DNA of 64,000 bases from Erinaceus europaeus (lineage: Eukaryota; Chordata; Mammalia; Eulipotyphla; Erinaceidae): NCBI RefSeq assembly GCF_950295315.1, contig NC_080172.1, positions 75,753,577 to 75,817,576 of the forward strand. Reading direction: 5' to 3'. The translations under genes were made by a program, and so were the position numbers. Of the stretch, positions 1-10,449 are shown in pieces. Under the pieces are notes generated by a model. The model searched no databases and had not been told where the DNA came from. It worked only from the letters and a program-made list of their open reading frames with translations. The first letter of the stretch is position 1, and every line of letters starts with the position of its first letter.

Positions 1-350
1 ACCTGGACAATCGACCTCACCAATGTACCCTGGAACTACACCTCTTTAGAGCTCTAACACAGTAGGGAAAGATGGGGACAGGCTGGGAGTATGGATTAAC
101 CTGTCAATGCCCATGTCCATTGGAGAAGCAGTTACAGAAACCAGACCTCCCACCTTCTGCACCCCATAATGACCCTGGGTACATGCTCCCAGAGAGAAAA
201 AGAACAGGAAAGCTTCCAGTGGAGGGAACAGAGTATGGAACTCTGGTAATGGGAAATGTGTGGAATTTCACCCTTCTTACATGGTTTTGTCAATATTTTC
301 TATTTTTTATTTTACAAATAAATTTAAAAAATAAAAGGAATAGAGGCAGT
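1..350 (+). repeat. Family U repeat, 3' part
   Basis: Shares 'ggctgggagtatgga', 'ccttctgcaccccataatga' and 'gaacaggaaagcttcca' with the copy at 54215. It ends in AATAAA and an A-rich tail, so it is LTR-like or retroposed; class unknown. Confidence 0.75.
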
Positions 351-360
351 ACCATAGGAA

Positions 361-545
361 AGAATTGCCAAATATAGATAACTAGAAATAGATAGCTATA
401 GAAATAATAGTCAGCCTATATCTGTAACCTTGGGAGAACTGCTGCCTTGTCCAGTGGGGGGGAATGGTGACAAAGTTTTGGTGGTAGGAATGGTGTGGAA
501 TTATACCCATGTTATCTCATAATTTTATAAATCAATAATCACTAA
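361..545 (+). repeat. Family U repeat, second 3'-end subtype
   Basis: Contains 'ccttgggagaactgctgc' and 'ggaatggtgtggaattatac', the reverse complement of the copies at 1930 and 5876. It follows the first copy directly, so it may be a tandem or nested insertion. From 546 to 1190 (intron) nothing is recognised. Confidence 0.65.
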
Positions 546-1190
546 TAATATTTTTAAAAAGGATGAGACATAGAGGACTGTTAATATGCATTTTAATGCT
601 GTCTATAAAAGTGTTATATATAGACATGACTCAAGAAATTTAACAGAAGGATATAGGAAAGTAACTATGTTGTATATATGGCATATGGATAAATTTTGAA
701 AAGCTTTTACAAATTCATGGTAATTTGAATTAAGTTAAAACGTGAAGGCCTGATTTTGGACTGATATTTCTGATACCCCTAGAGGAAACAACATAAAACA
801 GTGTTTGGAGGCTGGATGTTAGACTCATGTAAATAGACAGAGTTGATAGATAGGAGCAAACGCCAAGACAAACCAACCAAATGTGTAAAACCTGGCCAAA
901 AGCACCCAAGAAGTCTTGCTGAAAATGAGATCGTAAGAAAATAGTTTTTTTCTTAACAGGAAAAAATATATAGTAAGTATTAACATAGTCATGCCACTCA
1001 TTTTTCCTCAACAGCCTATAGTCAATGTCTAATGTTTAAGGTGCATGGATTGACTATAATAGCAAAACATTTAATTAGGAAAATCCTACTTTTTGTGTGC
1101 AATACTTACACAGCAGTGGTAACATTGTAGGTAGTTTTTAGAGACATAAATCTAATTTTACTTCTCTGTGTTATTTTAATTTTTTAACAG

Positions 1191-1295
1191 AGTAAGAAGA
1201 AATTTGAAAGAGAATGTAGAGAGGCAGAAAAGGCCCAGCAGTGCTACGAAAGGCTGGATAATGATGCCAATGCAACAAAGGCGGATGTCGAAAAG
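1191..1295 (+). CDS. FNBP1L: FNBP1L exon: F-BAR domain, residues about 136-170
   Basis: This 105-nt exon of 35 codons is phase 0 at both ends. The acceptor is 'tttttaacag' after a T-rich tract and the donor is 'gtaaga'. The peptide starts [14 protein letters not shown] and ends TKADVEK. It is a highly charged helical segment in the central arm of the F-BAR dimer, the curved coiled-coil module that binds PI(4,5)P2-rich membrane. It joins in frame to the exon at 7804. The family match is unambiguous at this level; only FNBP1 and TRIP10 share similar sequence. Confidence 0.96.
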
Positions 1296-1394
1296 GTAAG
1301 AAATAACTCAGACCCACTTTGACATCAAGTTACTGTTCTTGCATCTGAACAGTAGATACAGTATTTTTATTGAGATTAGAATTTTCCTAAAGAG

Positions 1395-1528
1395 AACCTG
1401 GGAGACAGCATAATGGCTCTGTAGAAGATTTTCATGTTCTCTGCCCAAGGTTTAATCCCTAGCACCACCATAGTCCAGAGCCAGACAGTGCTTTGCTTTC
1501 TTTCTCGTTAAAATAAATTTAAAAAAAT
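1395..1528 (+). repeat. Type 3 tRNA-derived SINE
   Basis: 'gggagacagcataatggctc' head, degenerate box B region and 'ttaaaataaattt' tail; diverged copy in the FNBP1L intron. Confidence 0.65.
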
Positions 1529-1661
1529 GATTTCCCCCAAGAGTTACAGTTAACGTAAGCTAAAATACAAATACTTGTCTACTTTAAGTTACACAAATTG
1601 GTTTGAGAAGAAAATGTGTTTATTGTGTTGTAACGTCTTCACTGCATTTGACATAGTTGCT

Positions 1662-1929
1662 TTTTAATTTTTTTTTAATTTTCCCTTTTGCTGCCCTTGT
1701 TTTTTATTGTTGTAGTTATTATTGGTGTTATTGATGTTGTTGGATAGGACAGAGATAAATGAAGAGAGATGGGGAAGACAGGGGGAGAGGAAGAGAGACA
1801 CCTGCGGACCTGTTTCACCCCTTGTGAAGTGACTCCTCTGTAGGTTGGGAGCCGGGGGCTCGAACGGGGATCCTTACGCCGGCCCTTGCACTTTGTGCCA
1901 TGTGCGCTTAACCCACTGACTCCCCAATA
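1662..1929 (-). repeat. Type 1 (ERI-like) SINE
   Basis: Full-length reverse copy with box B 'ggctcgaacggggatcc' and a box A region near 1905. It lies directly against a family U copy. Confidence 0.9.
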
Positions 1930-2094
1930 GTTTCTTTTTAAATAAAGTTTTTATTGGTCATTTAATATTGATTTACAAAATTATGAGATAACGGATATAA
2001 CTTCACTCTGTTCCCACCACCAGATTTCTGTGTCCTTTTCTTCGCTGGAAACTGCAGTAGTTCTCCCAAGGTCACAGATAAGGGCTATTATTTC
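1930..2094 (-). repeat. Family U repeat fragment
   Basis: Reverse complement of the 361-545 subtype ('ttcccaccaccagatttctg'). It appears interrupted by 2095-2677, resuming at 2678. Confidence 0.65.

Positions 2095-2153
<59 letters not shown>
2095..2153 (+). repeat. (CTTT)n microsatellite
   Basis: About 14 uninterrupted CTTT units; probably grew from the A-rich tail of the adjacent minus-strand SINE (reads as GAAA on minus). Confidence 0.95.
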
Positions 2154-2154
<1 letters not shown>

Positions 2155-2156
<2 letters not shown>

Positions 2157-2459
2157 CTCCAGGGTTATTGCTAGGGCTCGGAATCTACTGCTCCTGGAGG
2201 TCATTTTTCCCTTTTGTTACCCTTGTTTATTGTTGTTGTTGTTATTGCTGTTGTTGCTGGATAGGACAGAGAAATTGAGAGGATAAGGGGGGTGGGAGAA
2301 AGACACCTGCAGACTTAAATCACCACTTGTGAAGCGACCCCCCCCCCCCCAGGCAGGTGGGGGGTGGGGGAAGGGGGCGGGGCTTGAACTGGGATGCTTA
2401 GGCCAATTCTTGCTCTTCAAGCCATGTGCACTTAATACGTTGTGCTACCACCTCACCCC
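2155..2459 (-). repeat. Type 1 SINE, long form
   Basis: Reverse copy with the extra 3' module ('ccagggttattgctagggct...ctcctggagg'). It carries an internal run of C/G near 2340. Confidence 0.85.
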
Positions 2460-2677
2460 CTATTTATTTTTATTTTTAATATTATTTGTTTATTAGTGAA
2501 TAGAGATAGACAGAAACTGAGGAGGGGAGGGGAAAATACGGAGCGAGACAGATACCTGCAGCCCTGCTTCACCACTCATGAAGCTTTCCCCCTGCAGGTG
2601 AGAACCAGAGGCTTGAACCTGGGGTCTTGTGCATTGTAATGTGTGTGCTTAGCCAGGTGCACCACCGCCTGGCCCCT
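2460..2677 (-). repeat. Type 2 SINE
   Basis: Reverse copy; 'gcttgaacctggggtcttgt' (box B) and 'ggtgcaccaccgcctggccc' head. Abuts the type 1 SINE head to tail. Confidence 0.87.
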
Positions 2678-2880
2678 GGGTTAAAATCCTTTATGGGGTG
2701 CATGAGGTAGGAGTTCTGGTTTCTTTAATTGCTTCTCTGCTGGATGTGTGTGTTTGCTGGTCGATCCATACCCCCATCCTGTTTCTATCATTCTCTAGTG
2801 GGATAAGGGTCTGGAGAGGTGAGGTCCATGGGGCACATTTGTGAGGTCTTCTGCCCAGGGAGGTCAGGATGAAATAATGG
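2678..2880 (-). repeat. Family U repeat fragment
   Basis: Shares 'ggtcgatccatacccccatc' and 'cctgtttctat' with 40005-40215 and 5876-6210. Continuation of the interrupted copy at 1930. Confidence 0.65.
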
Positions 2881-2904
2881 TGGCTAAAAGATGTTAAGAT
2901 ACAA

Positions 2905-3026
2905 AGCAGGACAGAGAGATAGACCTACTTCACCACTCATGCTTCACCACCTCCTGTACATAGGGACCAGGGGTTTGAACACACTGTAATGCATGTGCTT
3001 AACCAGATACGCCATTGCCTGGCCCT
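2905..3026 (-). repeat. Type 2 SINE fragment
   Basis: Diverged reverse copy ending 'gccattgcctggccc'. The stretch 3034-3336 that follows resembles a very old L1 3' end, not scored separately. Confidence 0.6.
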
Positions 3027-3336
3027 TGATTTTCTTTATTTAAACATTTTAATTTTTTATTAGAGATTTAATAATGCTTTATAAGACTGTAAGATTACAG
3101 AGGAGTAAGTTTCATACTGTGTACCACCAAAGTTCTGTGCATGCTTCTCCTCTGCCCCTAATAACCCTCACAAACTCTGAGAGGCCATTTGGTTACCTTT
3201 TTAGTGAGGTGTTTCAGTTACCATATTTCTTTTTTAATTTTCAAATCATATTTCATATATGAATGAAACCATCTTGTAATTGGCCATTTCATTAAACATA
3301 ATGATTTCCAGTTCTCAGAGGATACAGTCTCATATA

Positions 3337-3893
3337 TATTTTTTAATGTCTTTATTGGGGAATTAATGTTTTACATTCGACAGTAAATACAATAGTTTGT
3401 ACATGCATAACATTTCTAAGCTTTCTGTATAACAATACAACACTCACTAGGTCCTCTGTCATCCTTTTTGGACCTATATCCCCCCCACCCCCACCCCCAC
3501 CCCCACCCCAGAGTCTTTTACTTTGGTGCAATACACCAATTCCAGTTCAGGTTCTACTTGTGTTTTCTCTTCTGATCTTCTTTTTCAACTTCTGCCTGAG
3601 AGTGAGATCATCCCATATTCATCCTTCTCTTTCTGACTTACTTCACTTAACATGAATTTTTCAAGGTCTACCCAAGATCGGCTGAAAATGGTGAAGTCAC
3701 CATTTTTTTACAGCTGAGTAGTATTTCATTGTGTATATATGTACCACAACTTGCTCAGCCATTCATCTGTTGTTGAACACCTGGGTTGCTTCCAGGTTTT
3801 GGCTATTACAAATTGTGCTGCTAAGAACATATGTGTACACAGATCTTTTTGGCTGGGTGTGTTGGGTTCCTTAGGATATATCCCCAGGAGAGT
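3337..3893 (-). repeat. LINE-1 3' end (ORF2 tail and 3'UTR)
   Basis: Reverse complement of the 52480-52975 part of the young L1: AATAAAG-type tail, G-rich 3'UTR tract (C-run at 3481-3509) and remains of the ORF2 C-terminus up to 'atatatccccaggag'. Confidence 0.88.
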
Positions 3894-4059
3894 AAGGTAA
3901 TTAAATGGTTCACAGTTGTGCTAATTGACAGTTGTTTCAATATTATTTTGATCCCTGAGTTGGAGCTCAGTAGCTTAAAAGCCTCCTTTGTTCTTTTTCT
4001 TCCCTGTAGGCTATGGGAGCCTGAGGGCTTTTAAAGTATATGTAGGCTTCTTATCTTAA

Positions 4060-4545
4060 TCACTGACTGTTGACCAAAAGATAAAGCAGGGTGGGGCAGA
4101 GATAATCCAGTGGTTATGCAAAGAGACTCTCACAGCCCCACCACTAAGCCATGGAGGTAGAGATCTCCTGAGTTTTCTGGTTAGTTCTCTGTCCCCTGGT
4201 GTCAGCACACCACCTCTCTGCTGCTGCTCCAGATTCTGAGGGCAGTAGCAGTGGAGACTCACAGTTGCATTTGGTGAGTCTTAGGGAGTCCTCTCCTCCC
4301 TTCAGCCATCTTTTTGTTGGTGAAACAGTGGACGTTGTGTCTCAACTGGTAAACTGCTAGACCGTTACCAGCCACTTAATCTCTCCCTAGGGTCTTCTCT
4401 GTCCACGAGCCACACGTGTTTGCACTCACCGGTGATTTGGCGGGTTCCTGAAGTCGTTTCTCGTCCTGTCTTGTTTCGGTCCCATGTGGTCTCCTTTGAC
4501 ATTCCTAGTTGACCTGGGAGAGGAGAGGAGAGAAACACAGCTGCT
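4060..4545 (-). repeat. Unassigned repeat-like segment beside the L1
   Basis: Holds a type 3-like motif ('gtggttatgcaaagagactc') and a CpG-containing block near 4400-4480. Its position upstream of the minus-strand L1 3' end suggests L1 5' sequence of an internally deleted copy; this is inference. 4550-4940 shows only degraded SINE-like pieces and a short TA/CA tract at 4709. Confidence 0.35.
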
Positions 4546-4944
4546 CAGTCTCATCTTTTTAGAATGAGGAGTACCATTCCATTGAGTATATATCCCCATA
4601 ACTCTATAACTTCTTTTTCTATTTACTGCAACACTAGGGAATGAACCAGGGATTTCATATATGTGTGATACTACTGGCAGGAAGGTAGATTTTCCTGGCC
4701 CAGCTTTATATATATATATACATACACACACATACACACAAGAATGAAAGGGAGATACCACATAGCGGTCCATCATCCATGGAGTTCCCTCTGGTGCCAT
4801 CCATGATCCTCCTGTATGGTGCCAAGGCTTGTGTCTAGGTCCTCAAGCATGGTTATGTGTGCACTATCCCCACTCAGCTATCTGCTGTGTGTCTACGACC
4901 CTTCTTCCTTTAATATAACTCCTCAGTTTGGTTTGTTTGGTTTT

Positions 4945-5175
4945 GTTCTACCAAGGTTATTGTTGGGGCTCAGTACCTGTAAGATGAAACCACTGCTCCT
5001 GGTGACTACTTTTTCCTTTCAGCCACTCCCCCTTCCTGCTTTATCTGATAGAACAGATAGGAATTGAGAGAGGATGGGGAGATAGATAGATCCCTCCAGC
5101 ACTGTTTCATTGCTTGTGAAGCTTGTCCTCTGCAGATGGGGGCTGGGGCTGGGGCTGGGGCTGGGGCTGGGGCTT
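4945..5175 (-). repeat. Type 1 SINE with internal expansion
   Basis: Old reverse copy ('ccaaggttattgttggggct', 'gaattgagagaggatgggga') whose box B side has been replaced by a GGGGCT array. Confidence 0.7.
5137..5175 (+). repeat. (GGGGCT)n hexanucleotide array
   Basis: Six tandem GGGGCT units on the FNBP1L sense strand, grown from the 'gggggct' of the SINE. Potential G-quadruplex. Confidence 0.9.
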
Positions 5176-5184
5176 GAGTATTCC

Positions 5185-5300
5185 ATAACTTCTTTACTCA
5201 GTTGATTATTGCTGGACATTTAGGTTGCTTCCATAACATGACTATTGTGAATGATGCAGAATGCACATAGCCTTTTGAATTAGTGTATATCTTTTTAATG
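5185..5300 (-). repeat. Old L1 3' fragment
   Basis: 'ctggacatttaggttgcttc' and 'gactattgtgaatgatgc' match the L1 ORF2 C-terminal region in reverse. The rest up to 5664 holds nothing recognised. Confidence 0.5.
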
Positions 5301-5664
5301 CTCATTTGTACGACCCCTTTAATTATTAGATAATTAGGAAAGTTTTGGAAATTTGTTTTAAGAACTAGAGAGTAAAGGAAGTCTGTTTTTAGTGACCTGA
5401 AAGGGAACATAGTTTCAAGTTACTACTGAAACTAGAAAATAAAAATAGAGGAAAGGTTAGAGAGGGAGCCTGTGGTAATTAATCTTTTTAAAGAAAAGGC
5501 AGTGCCTGGCACACAATGTGAACATACTTAATTCTACTGAACTATACACTTATAAATGCCTGAGCTGGTAAATTCTATAAAATAGAGTGTGCAAATATGC
5601 ATTATCATGTATTTTACAATTATAAATCAAAATGTAAATGCAGTATTTTAAGAAAGAAAGAAAG

Positions 5665-5875
5665 GGGGGTCAGGCAGTAGCGCACAGCTGGTCAAGTGCA
5701 CATGGCACAAAGCGCAAGGACCAGCGTAAGGATCCTGGTTCGAGCCCCTGCCTCCCCACCTGCAGGGGGGTTACTTCACAAGTGGTGAAGCAGGTCTGTA
5801 GGTGTCTCTCTCCCCCTCTCTGTCTTCCCCTCCTGTCTCAGTTTCTGTCTGTTCAACAAGAAGTTAAAAAATAAC
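5665..5875 (+). repeat. Type 1 SINE
   Basis: 'ggtcaggcagtagcgcacag', box B 'ggttcgagcc', CT-rich stretch; short form. Confidence 0.87.
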
Positions 5876-6210
5876 TGGTAAAATTCCACACTATTCCAAC
5901 CACCAGCATTCTGTGTCCCCATTCTCTCCATTGGAAACTGCAGTGATTTCTCCCAAGGTCACAGATTTCTATAACTCTGTCTGTTGTTTATCTATATATT
6001 TTTTTTCTATGGTCCTGCCTTCGCTCCCATTTTAAGTCAGTCATCTTCCCCTAGCATTTTACCCCCTCTGGGAGTATGGACCAAAATCCTTTATGAGGTG
6101 CAGAAAGTAGGAGGTCTAGCTTCTATAATTGCTTTTTGCTGGACATGGTTGTTGACAGGTCGATTAATACCACCAGCCTGTTTCTATTTTTCCTTAGTGT
6201 AAATTTGTAT
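5876..6210 (-). repeat. Family U repeat
   Basis: Most complete reverse copy of this subtype: 'attccacactattccaacca' through 'ccagcctgtttctattttt'. Confidence 0.72.
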
Positions 6211-6330
6211 TTTAATATTCTGTCTGGTGTATATTATATTTACATAACTCATTTTGAAAGCATTTCTCTAAATTCTTGTAATTAGAGCACTATATTTTAA
6301 ATTAGCTTTTCTTAAGGTACCTATAGTTTT

Positions 6331-6582
6331 GGGGAGTTGTTGGTGTCTCACGCCATGCAGTGCCAATCTTGCCATGAGAATGAGTCTCATACTCGAGCAC
6401 TTAGGTTTGTGTGTCTGGCCACCACATTGGAAACACAGTGTACATGGGGAAACTTCACACGTTGTGGAGTTGGTACTGTGGGTCTTTTGTCAAGTCCCTG
6501 AGCCCCTCTTGCAGGGGGTGCAGTGCTGCAGGTATCTCTCTTTATCTTATTCTCTCTCTCAATAAACAAATAAATATTACTG
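6331..6582 (+). repeat. Type 2-like SINE
   Basis: Diverged plus copy with 'acacagtgtacatggggaaa', CT-rich stretch and 'caataaacaaataaatatta' tail. Confidence 0.6.
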
Positions 6583-6680
6583 GGAACGGTTGAGTCATGT
6601 AGACACCAACCTGCAGCAGTAGCCCTGGTGGTCAAAAAAACAAAACACCTCCCCACCCACAAAAAAGTGCTGATAGTTGT

Positions 6681-6811
6681 GGTTTTTTTTTTTGTTTTTT
6701 TTTAACAGAGTACTGCTCAGCTCTGGTTTTTGGTATGGGGGATTGAACTTGGGACTTTGGCGCCTCAGGCATGAGTCTCTTTGCATAACCACAATGCTAT
6801 CTCCCCTGCCC
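6681..6811 (-). repeat. Type 3 SINE
   Basis: 'gagtactgctcagctctggt', 'gggggattgaacttgggact' and 'tttgcataaccacaatgcta' in reverse orientation with a T-run tail. Confidence 0.82.
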
Positions 6812-6871
6812 ATGCTTGTAGTTTTATAGAGAGATGGAAATCATCATTAAATATTATCAAAAAAATATCCC

Positions 6872-7147
6872 ACCCCACCCCCATTTTGCCTCCAGGGTTA
6901 TCAGTGGGGCTCAGTGCCTACACTATGAATCCACTGCTCCTGGAGGCTATTTTTTCCTGTTTTGTTGCCCTTGTTGTTTATCGTTGTGGTAGTTATTATT
7001 ATTGTTGTTGGTTAGGACAGAGAAGGGGAGAGAAAACCTGCTTTACCACTTGTGAAGCAACCCCCTTGCATGTGGGGAGCCGGGGGCTTGAACCTGGATC
7101 CTTATTCTGATCCTTGTGCTTAACCCACTGTGCTACTGCCAGGCCCC
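6872..7147 (-). repeat. Type 1 SINE, long form
   Basis: Reverse copy with the 3' module and 'gggggcttgaacctggatcc' box B. Confidence 0.87.
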
Positions 7148-7338
7148 CTAAATAACACATTTTTATCATTATTTGATTTCACTGTGGTTTTGAATTGGAC
7201 ATAGTGGGTGAAGTTTGAAGCAATGTTTCACCATTAAATTTTAAATAGTCTAAAATCTTTCCGGTGTTTTTTCCTCTTAACTGAAAGCTTACTGTTTCAA
7301 GTGAAAATTGTCACTGTTTACATAGTTAAGAATACGTA

Positions 7339-7495
7339 TCTGGGGGCTAGGATATAACTCACTCAGAGTGCACACATTATCATACTGGATCACTTAGGCT
7401 GTGCATCTTGCCACCATATGGGAGCACAATGTACACGGGAAGCTTCACATGTGGAGTTGGTACTGTGGGTCTTTTTCTGTTTCTCACCCTTTAGA
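7339..7495 (+). repeat. Type 2-like SINE
   Basis: Diverged plus copy ('agtgcacacattatcatact', 'caatgtacacgggaagcttc'), related to the one at 6331. 7500-7803 has only a TA/CA tract at 7708. Confidence 0.55.
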
Positions 7496-7803
7496 AAAAA
7501 GAAAAGGGGGAAAATAGAGTGTGCTATGACTAGTAGACTTGTACATATGTGAAGCCCTAGTGAAATCTGTTGGCAACAAAAGTATATAGTAAGGAGAAAC
7601 TTAATTTGAATGGATTACTGGATGGGGAATAACTGTTGCATTAAGAGAAAGGAAATACTGTAATAGACTGCTCTGGTGAAAAGATCCATACAAGCATCTC
7701 CTTAAAATATATATATATACACACACACACATGTTTAGTATAGCTTTAGAAAAGTGAATCAGATAGGATTTTGTAATAATGATTTTGACCAATTTACTTC
7801 CAG

Positions 7804-7932
7804 GCCAAGCAGCAGTTGAATCTTCGCACACATATGGCTGATGAAAATAAAAATGAATATGCTGCACAGTTACAAAACTTCAATGGAGAACAACATAAGC
7901 ATTTCTACATAGTGATTCCTCAGATTTACAAG
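7804..7932 (+). CDS. FNBP1L: FNBP1L exon: F-BAR domain, residues about 171-213
   Basis: This 129-nt exon (43 codons, phase 0/0) has acceptor 'cttccag' and donor 'gtaaaa'. The peptide runs AKQQLNLRTHMADENKNEY to VIPQIYK. It continues the long F-BAR helix and includes the conserved NEYAAQL and HKHFY segments of the CIP4/FBP17/TOCA group. The preceding intron (1296-7803) is one of the most SINE-dense parts of the window, yet the exon is intact. The likely start and end are fixed by phase continuity with neighbours. Confidence 0.97.
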
Positions 7933-8520
7933 GTAAAATTTAGACAATATGCAATTAATACGGCTTTAGAGTTGCAAGGAGACAGACATCAGTGTTTCTA
8001 GATTCATAGTTCTCAAGATGATCAGTCAGCATATTTTCCTTATGTTTATAAATTTAAAAACCTTATTTTTCCTAACTTTGAGATCACAAAATTTCTAGAG
8101 ACTTAAATTTTAATACTGTATCATTAAATATACCATAGAGGGAATTATTAGAATTCTTTATTGTATTATGGTCATTTATAAATGGGACGTGGCTTTTTGA
8201 GACTGTCCTAAATAATTGGCATTAGTCCAAGTGGCAGTAATAAATCTTATGAAATATTTTCACTGGTCCAGTTTTTTCATACTTGTCTTCCTAGATGCCA
8301 GACCATAAATGTAATTCAGGTCACACTTGCTTTTAAATTTTACCCATCGTTGTTTGATGATAGCTTGCCAAATAGCTGTAGATAAAAGCCTCAAAATTTA
8401 TATGATGGTTATATGATGTTCTTGATTTTCTAGGATGGAGAGAAATTGGAGTATTGGCTTTACTGAAAGTATTTAAACAAGTCAGATCTGAGCGATCATG
8501 CAGGAATACATAGATACATC

Positions 8521-8525
8521 TCTGT

Positions 8526-8569
<44 letters not shown>
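8521..8569 (+). repeat. (CG)n(CA)n microsatellite
   Basis: 'tgtgcgcgcgcgcaca' followed by about 20 CA units; alternating purine-pyrimidine, Z-DNA prone. The remaining intron (7933-8520 and 8570-9526) shows no repeat that I recognise. Confidence 0.95.
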
Positions 8570-9526
8570 TTTTTCCCCCCTCTTCTTTTTAAGGCAAGTT
8601 AGAAGTACAAAAGAAGCATAATGTGAGAGGTGGTTGAGGAGAGAGCAGTAGGTATCAGATGCTGGCCATTTAATCCAGAGCATCAGTCCTGCCAGTCCAC
8701 ATTCTAGGGTGCTTTTTCTAGGCTTATGAATTAAACCTTCATTTTCTGGCAGAGACCTTTGCCTTGAGACTAATTATTTTTTGTTCTATGGAGCTTGATC
8801 ATTTTATTTGGACTTTGCTTTGAAACAGTTTTGCTGTTTTTTAAATTCTGGGAGCAGTTCTTTTGTGAAAATGCAAGCCTCAAAATAAAGAAGAAAATAT
8901 ATTATCCAGGCTATTAGTGTTTGAAATCTTGAAGTCATAACTGCTTCCTAGGAGAAATAAAGGTCATTGTTGGTAAATAAGAAGTGTTAAACAATGCTTT
9001 TATTGACCTCATGTAATTCAACATAAATTTTAGTGGCATGTACCAATTTTGAATTGTGAGGATTCCATCACTTTGACCAAGTGGCTTCCTGTTTTTTCCT
9101 GTATTCCCAGACTCCTTGATAATTAATTGCTCAGACCTGTTGACTGTGGTAGGTGTAGGTACCTACCTGGTGGTATGCAGTCCTGGATTTTTACAAATTT
9201 ATTTAAGGGCTCAGATATCTTATAGATATATTTTGTAGGCCAACTGGTTACTAAGGAACAGAAAATAGCGTGAAATTCTGATGTATAGGATGCAGAGTAT
9301 AGGTAGTCAGTAGGAGGAACCCATTTATATAACAATTTTAGGATATACTGAAAGCCTTGATCATTTCCTTCTACTATTTAACAGACCTCAAAATCTAAGT
9401 ATTATAAGTATAGTTCTTGTTAAAAGATACTAAAAACAGTGTAGCTATTAGCGTAGGCTCTGGGAGTGAGGCTGCTTCAGAATGAAGAAAAATCCTTTTT
9501 TTTTTTTTTTAATTCCTGATTATTAG

Positions 9527-9673
9527 CAACTACAAGAAATGGATGAACGGAGGACTATTAAACTCAGTGAGTGTTACCGAGGGTTTGCAGACTCAGAACG
9601 CAAAGTTATTCCTATAATTTCAAAATGCTTGGAAGGAATGATTCTTGCAGCAAAATCGGTTGATGAAAGAAGA
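9527..9673 (+). CDS. FNBP1L: FNBP1L exon: end of F-BAR, residues about 214-262
   Basis: This 147-nt exon (49 codons, phase 0/0) lies between a T-rich tract ending 'tattag' and donor 'gtaagt'. The peptide QLQEMDERRTIKLSE leads to a segment with CYRGFADSERKVIPII and ends SVDERR. It forms the distal helices of the F-BAR domain. There is no sign of decay; it is a constitutive exon by phase and conservation. Confidence 0.97.
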
Positions 9674-9857
9674 GTAAGTACTGTATAACTATGTTTGAAT
9701 AAATATGCTTCTTGGCTTAGGTTTATAGTGTAAGCTAGTGAAATGAACTGGGAAAAGGGGGTGTAGTAATAGGTGAGTAGTTGATTTTAATAATTTATAG
9801 AAATATGTGTGACAAAATGGTCTCTAAGAATCATTTAACATTAAACTTATATATACT

Positions 9858-10012
9858 GTCTCCAGGGTTATCACTGTGGTTCGGTGCCAGCACTACAAAC
9901 CCACTGTTCCTGGCAAACATTTTTTCCATTGTATTGGATAGGACAGAGAGAAGTTGAGAGAGGAGGGGGAGATTGAAGAGCAGAGAAAAAGATACCTGCA
10001 GACCTGCTTCAC
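9858..10012 (-). repeat. Type 1 SINE fragment
   Basis: Reverse 3' half ('ctccagggttatcactgtgg' to 'cagacctgcttcacc'); the tRNA-derived head is missing. Confidence 0.7.
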
Positions 10013-10245
10013 CAGGTCCCTTTGTTACTTATATCTCTTCTTAAAATTAGTACTCAGATGAATTTCAGTACATAAAAGCTACGGAATGAAACATAAATAT
10101 CACAAATTAGTAATGTGGTAATTTGTAAATTCATGTTTATTGTTTTTCTAGTAAAATGAAAAATTTAGGGTCATTGAATTTCCTGCGAAATTATTTTAAA
10201 CCTCTAATAATTATTGGGGAGTAAAAGCATGTCTCTTGTATATAG

Positions 10246-10449
10246 GACTCTCAAATGGTAGTAGACTCCTTCAAATCAGGATTTGAACCTCCAGGAGACT
10301 TTCCATTTGAAGATTACAGTCAGCATATTTATAGAACCATTTCTGATGGGACTATTAGTACATCCAAACAGGAAAGTGGGAAGATGGATGCCAAAACCAC
10401 AGTAGGAAAGGCCAAGGGCAAGTTGTGGCTCTTTGGAAAGAAGCCAAAG
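10246..10449 (+). CDS. FNBP1L: FNBP1L exon: F-BAR boundary and linker, residues about 263-330
   Basis: This 204-nt exon (68 codons, phase 0/0) has acceptor 'tatatag' and donor 'gtaaaa'. It begins DSQMVVDSFKSGFEPPGDF, contains the acidic/aromatic stretch FPFEDYSQHIYR, and ends in a Lys/Gly-rich tail with KGKLWLFGKKPK. The last part is the start of the flexible linker. Because both ends are phase 0 it can splice either to the optional insert at 11755 or directly to 21786 without changing frame, giving the long and short isoforms. Confidence 0.97.

Noticed and set aside
2095..2153. CRISPR-like or other ordered repeat array
   Set aside because: Simple tetranucleotide microsatellite; no spaced repeats anywhere in the window.
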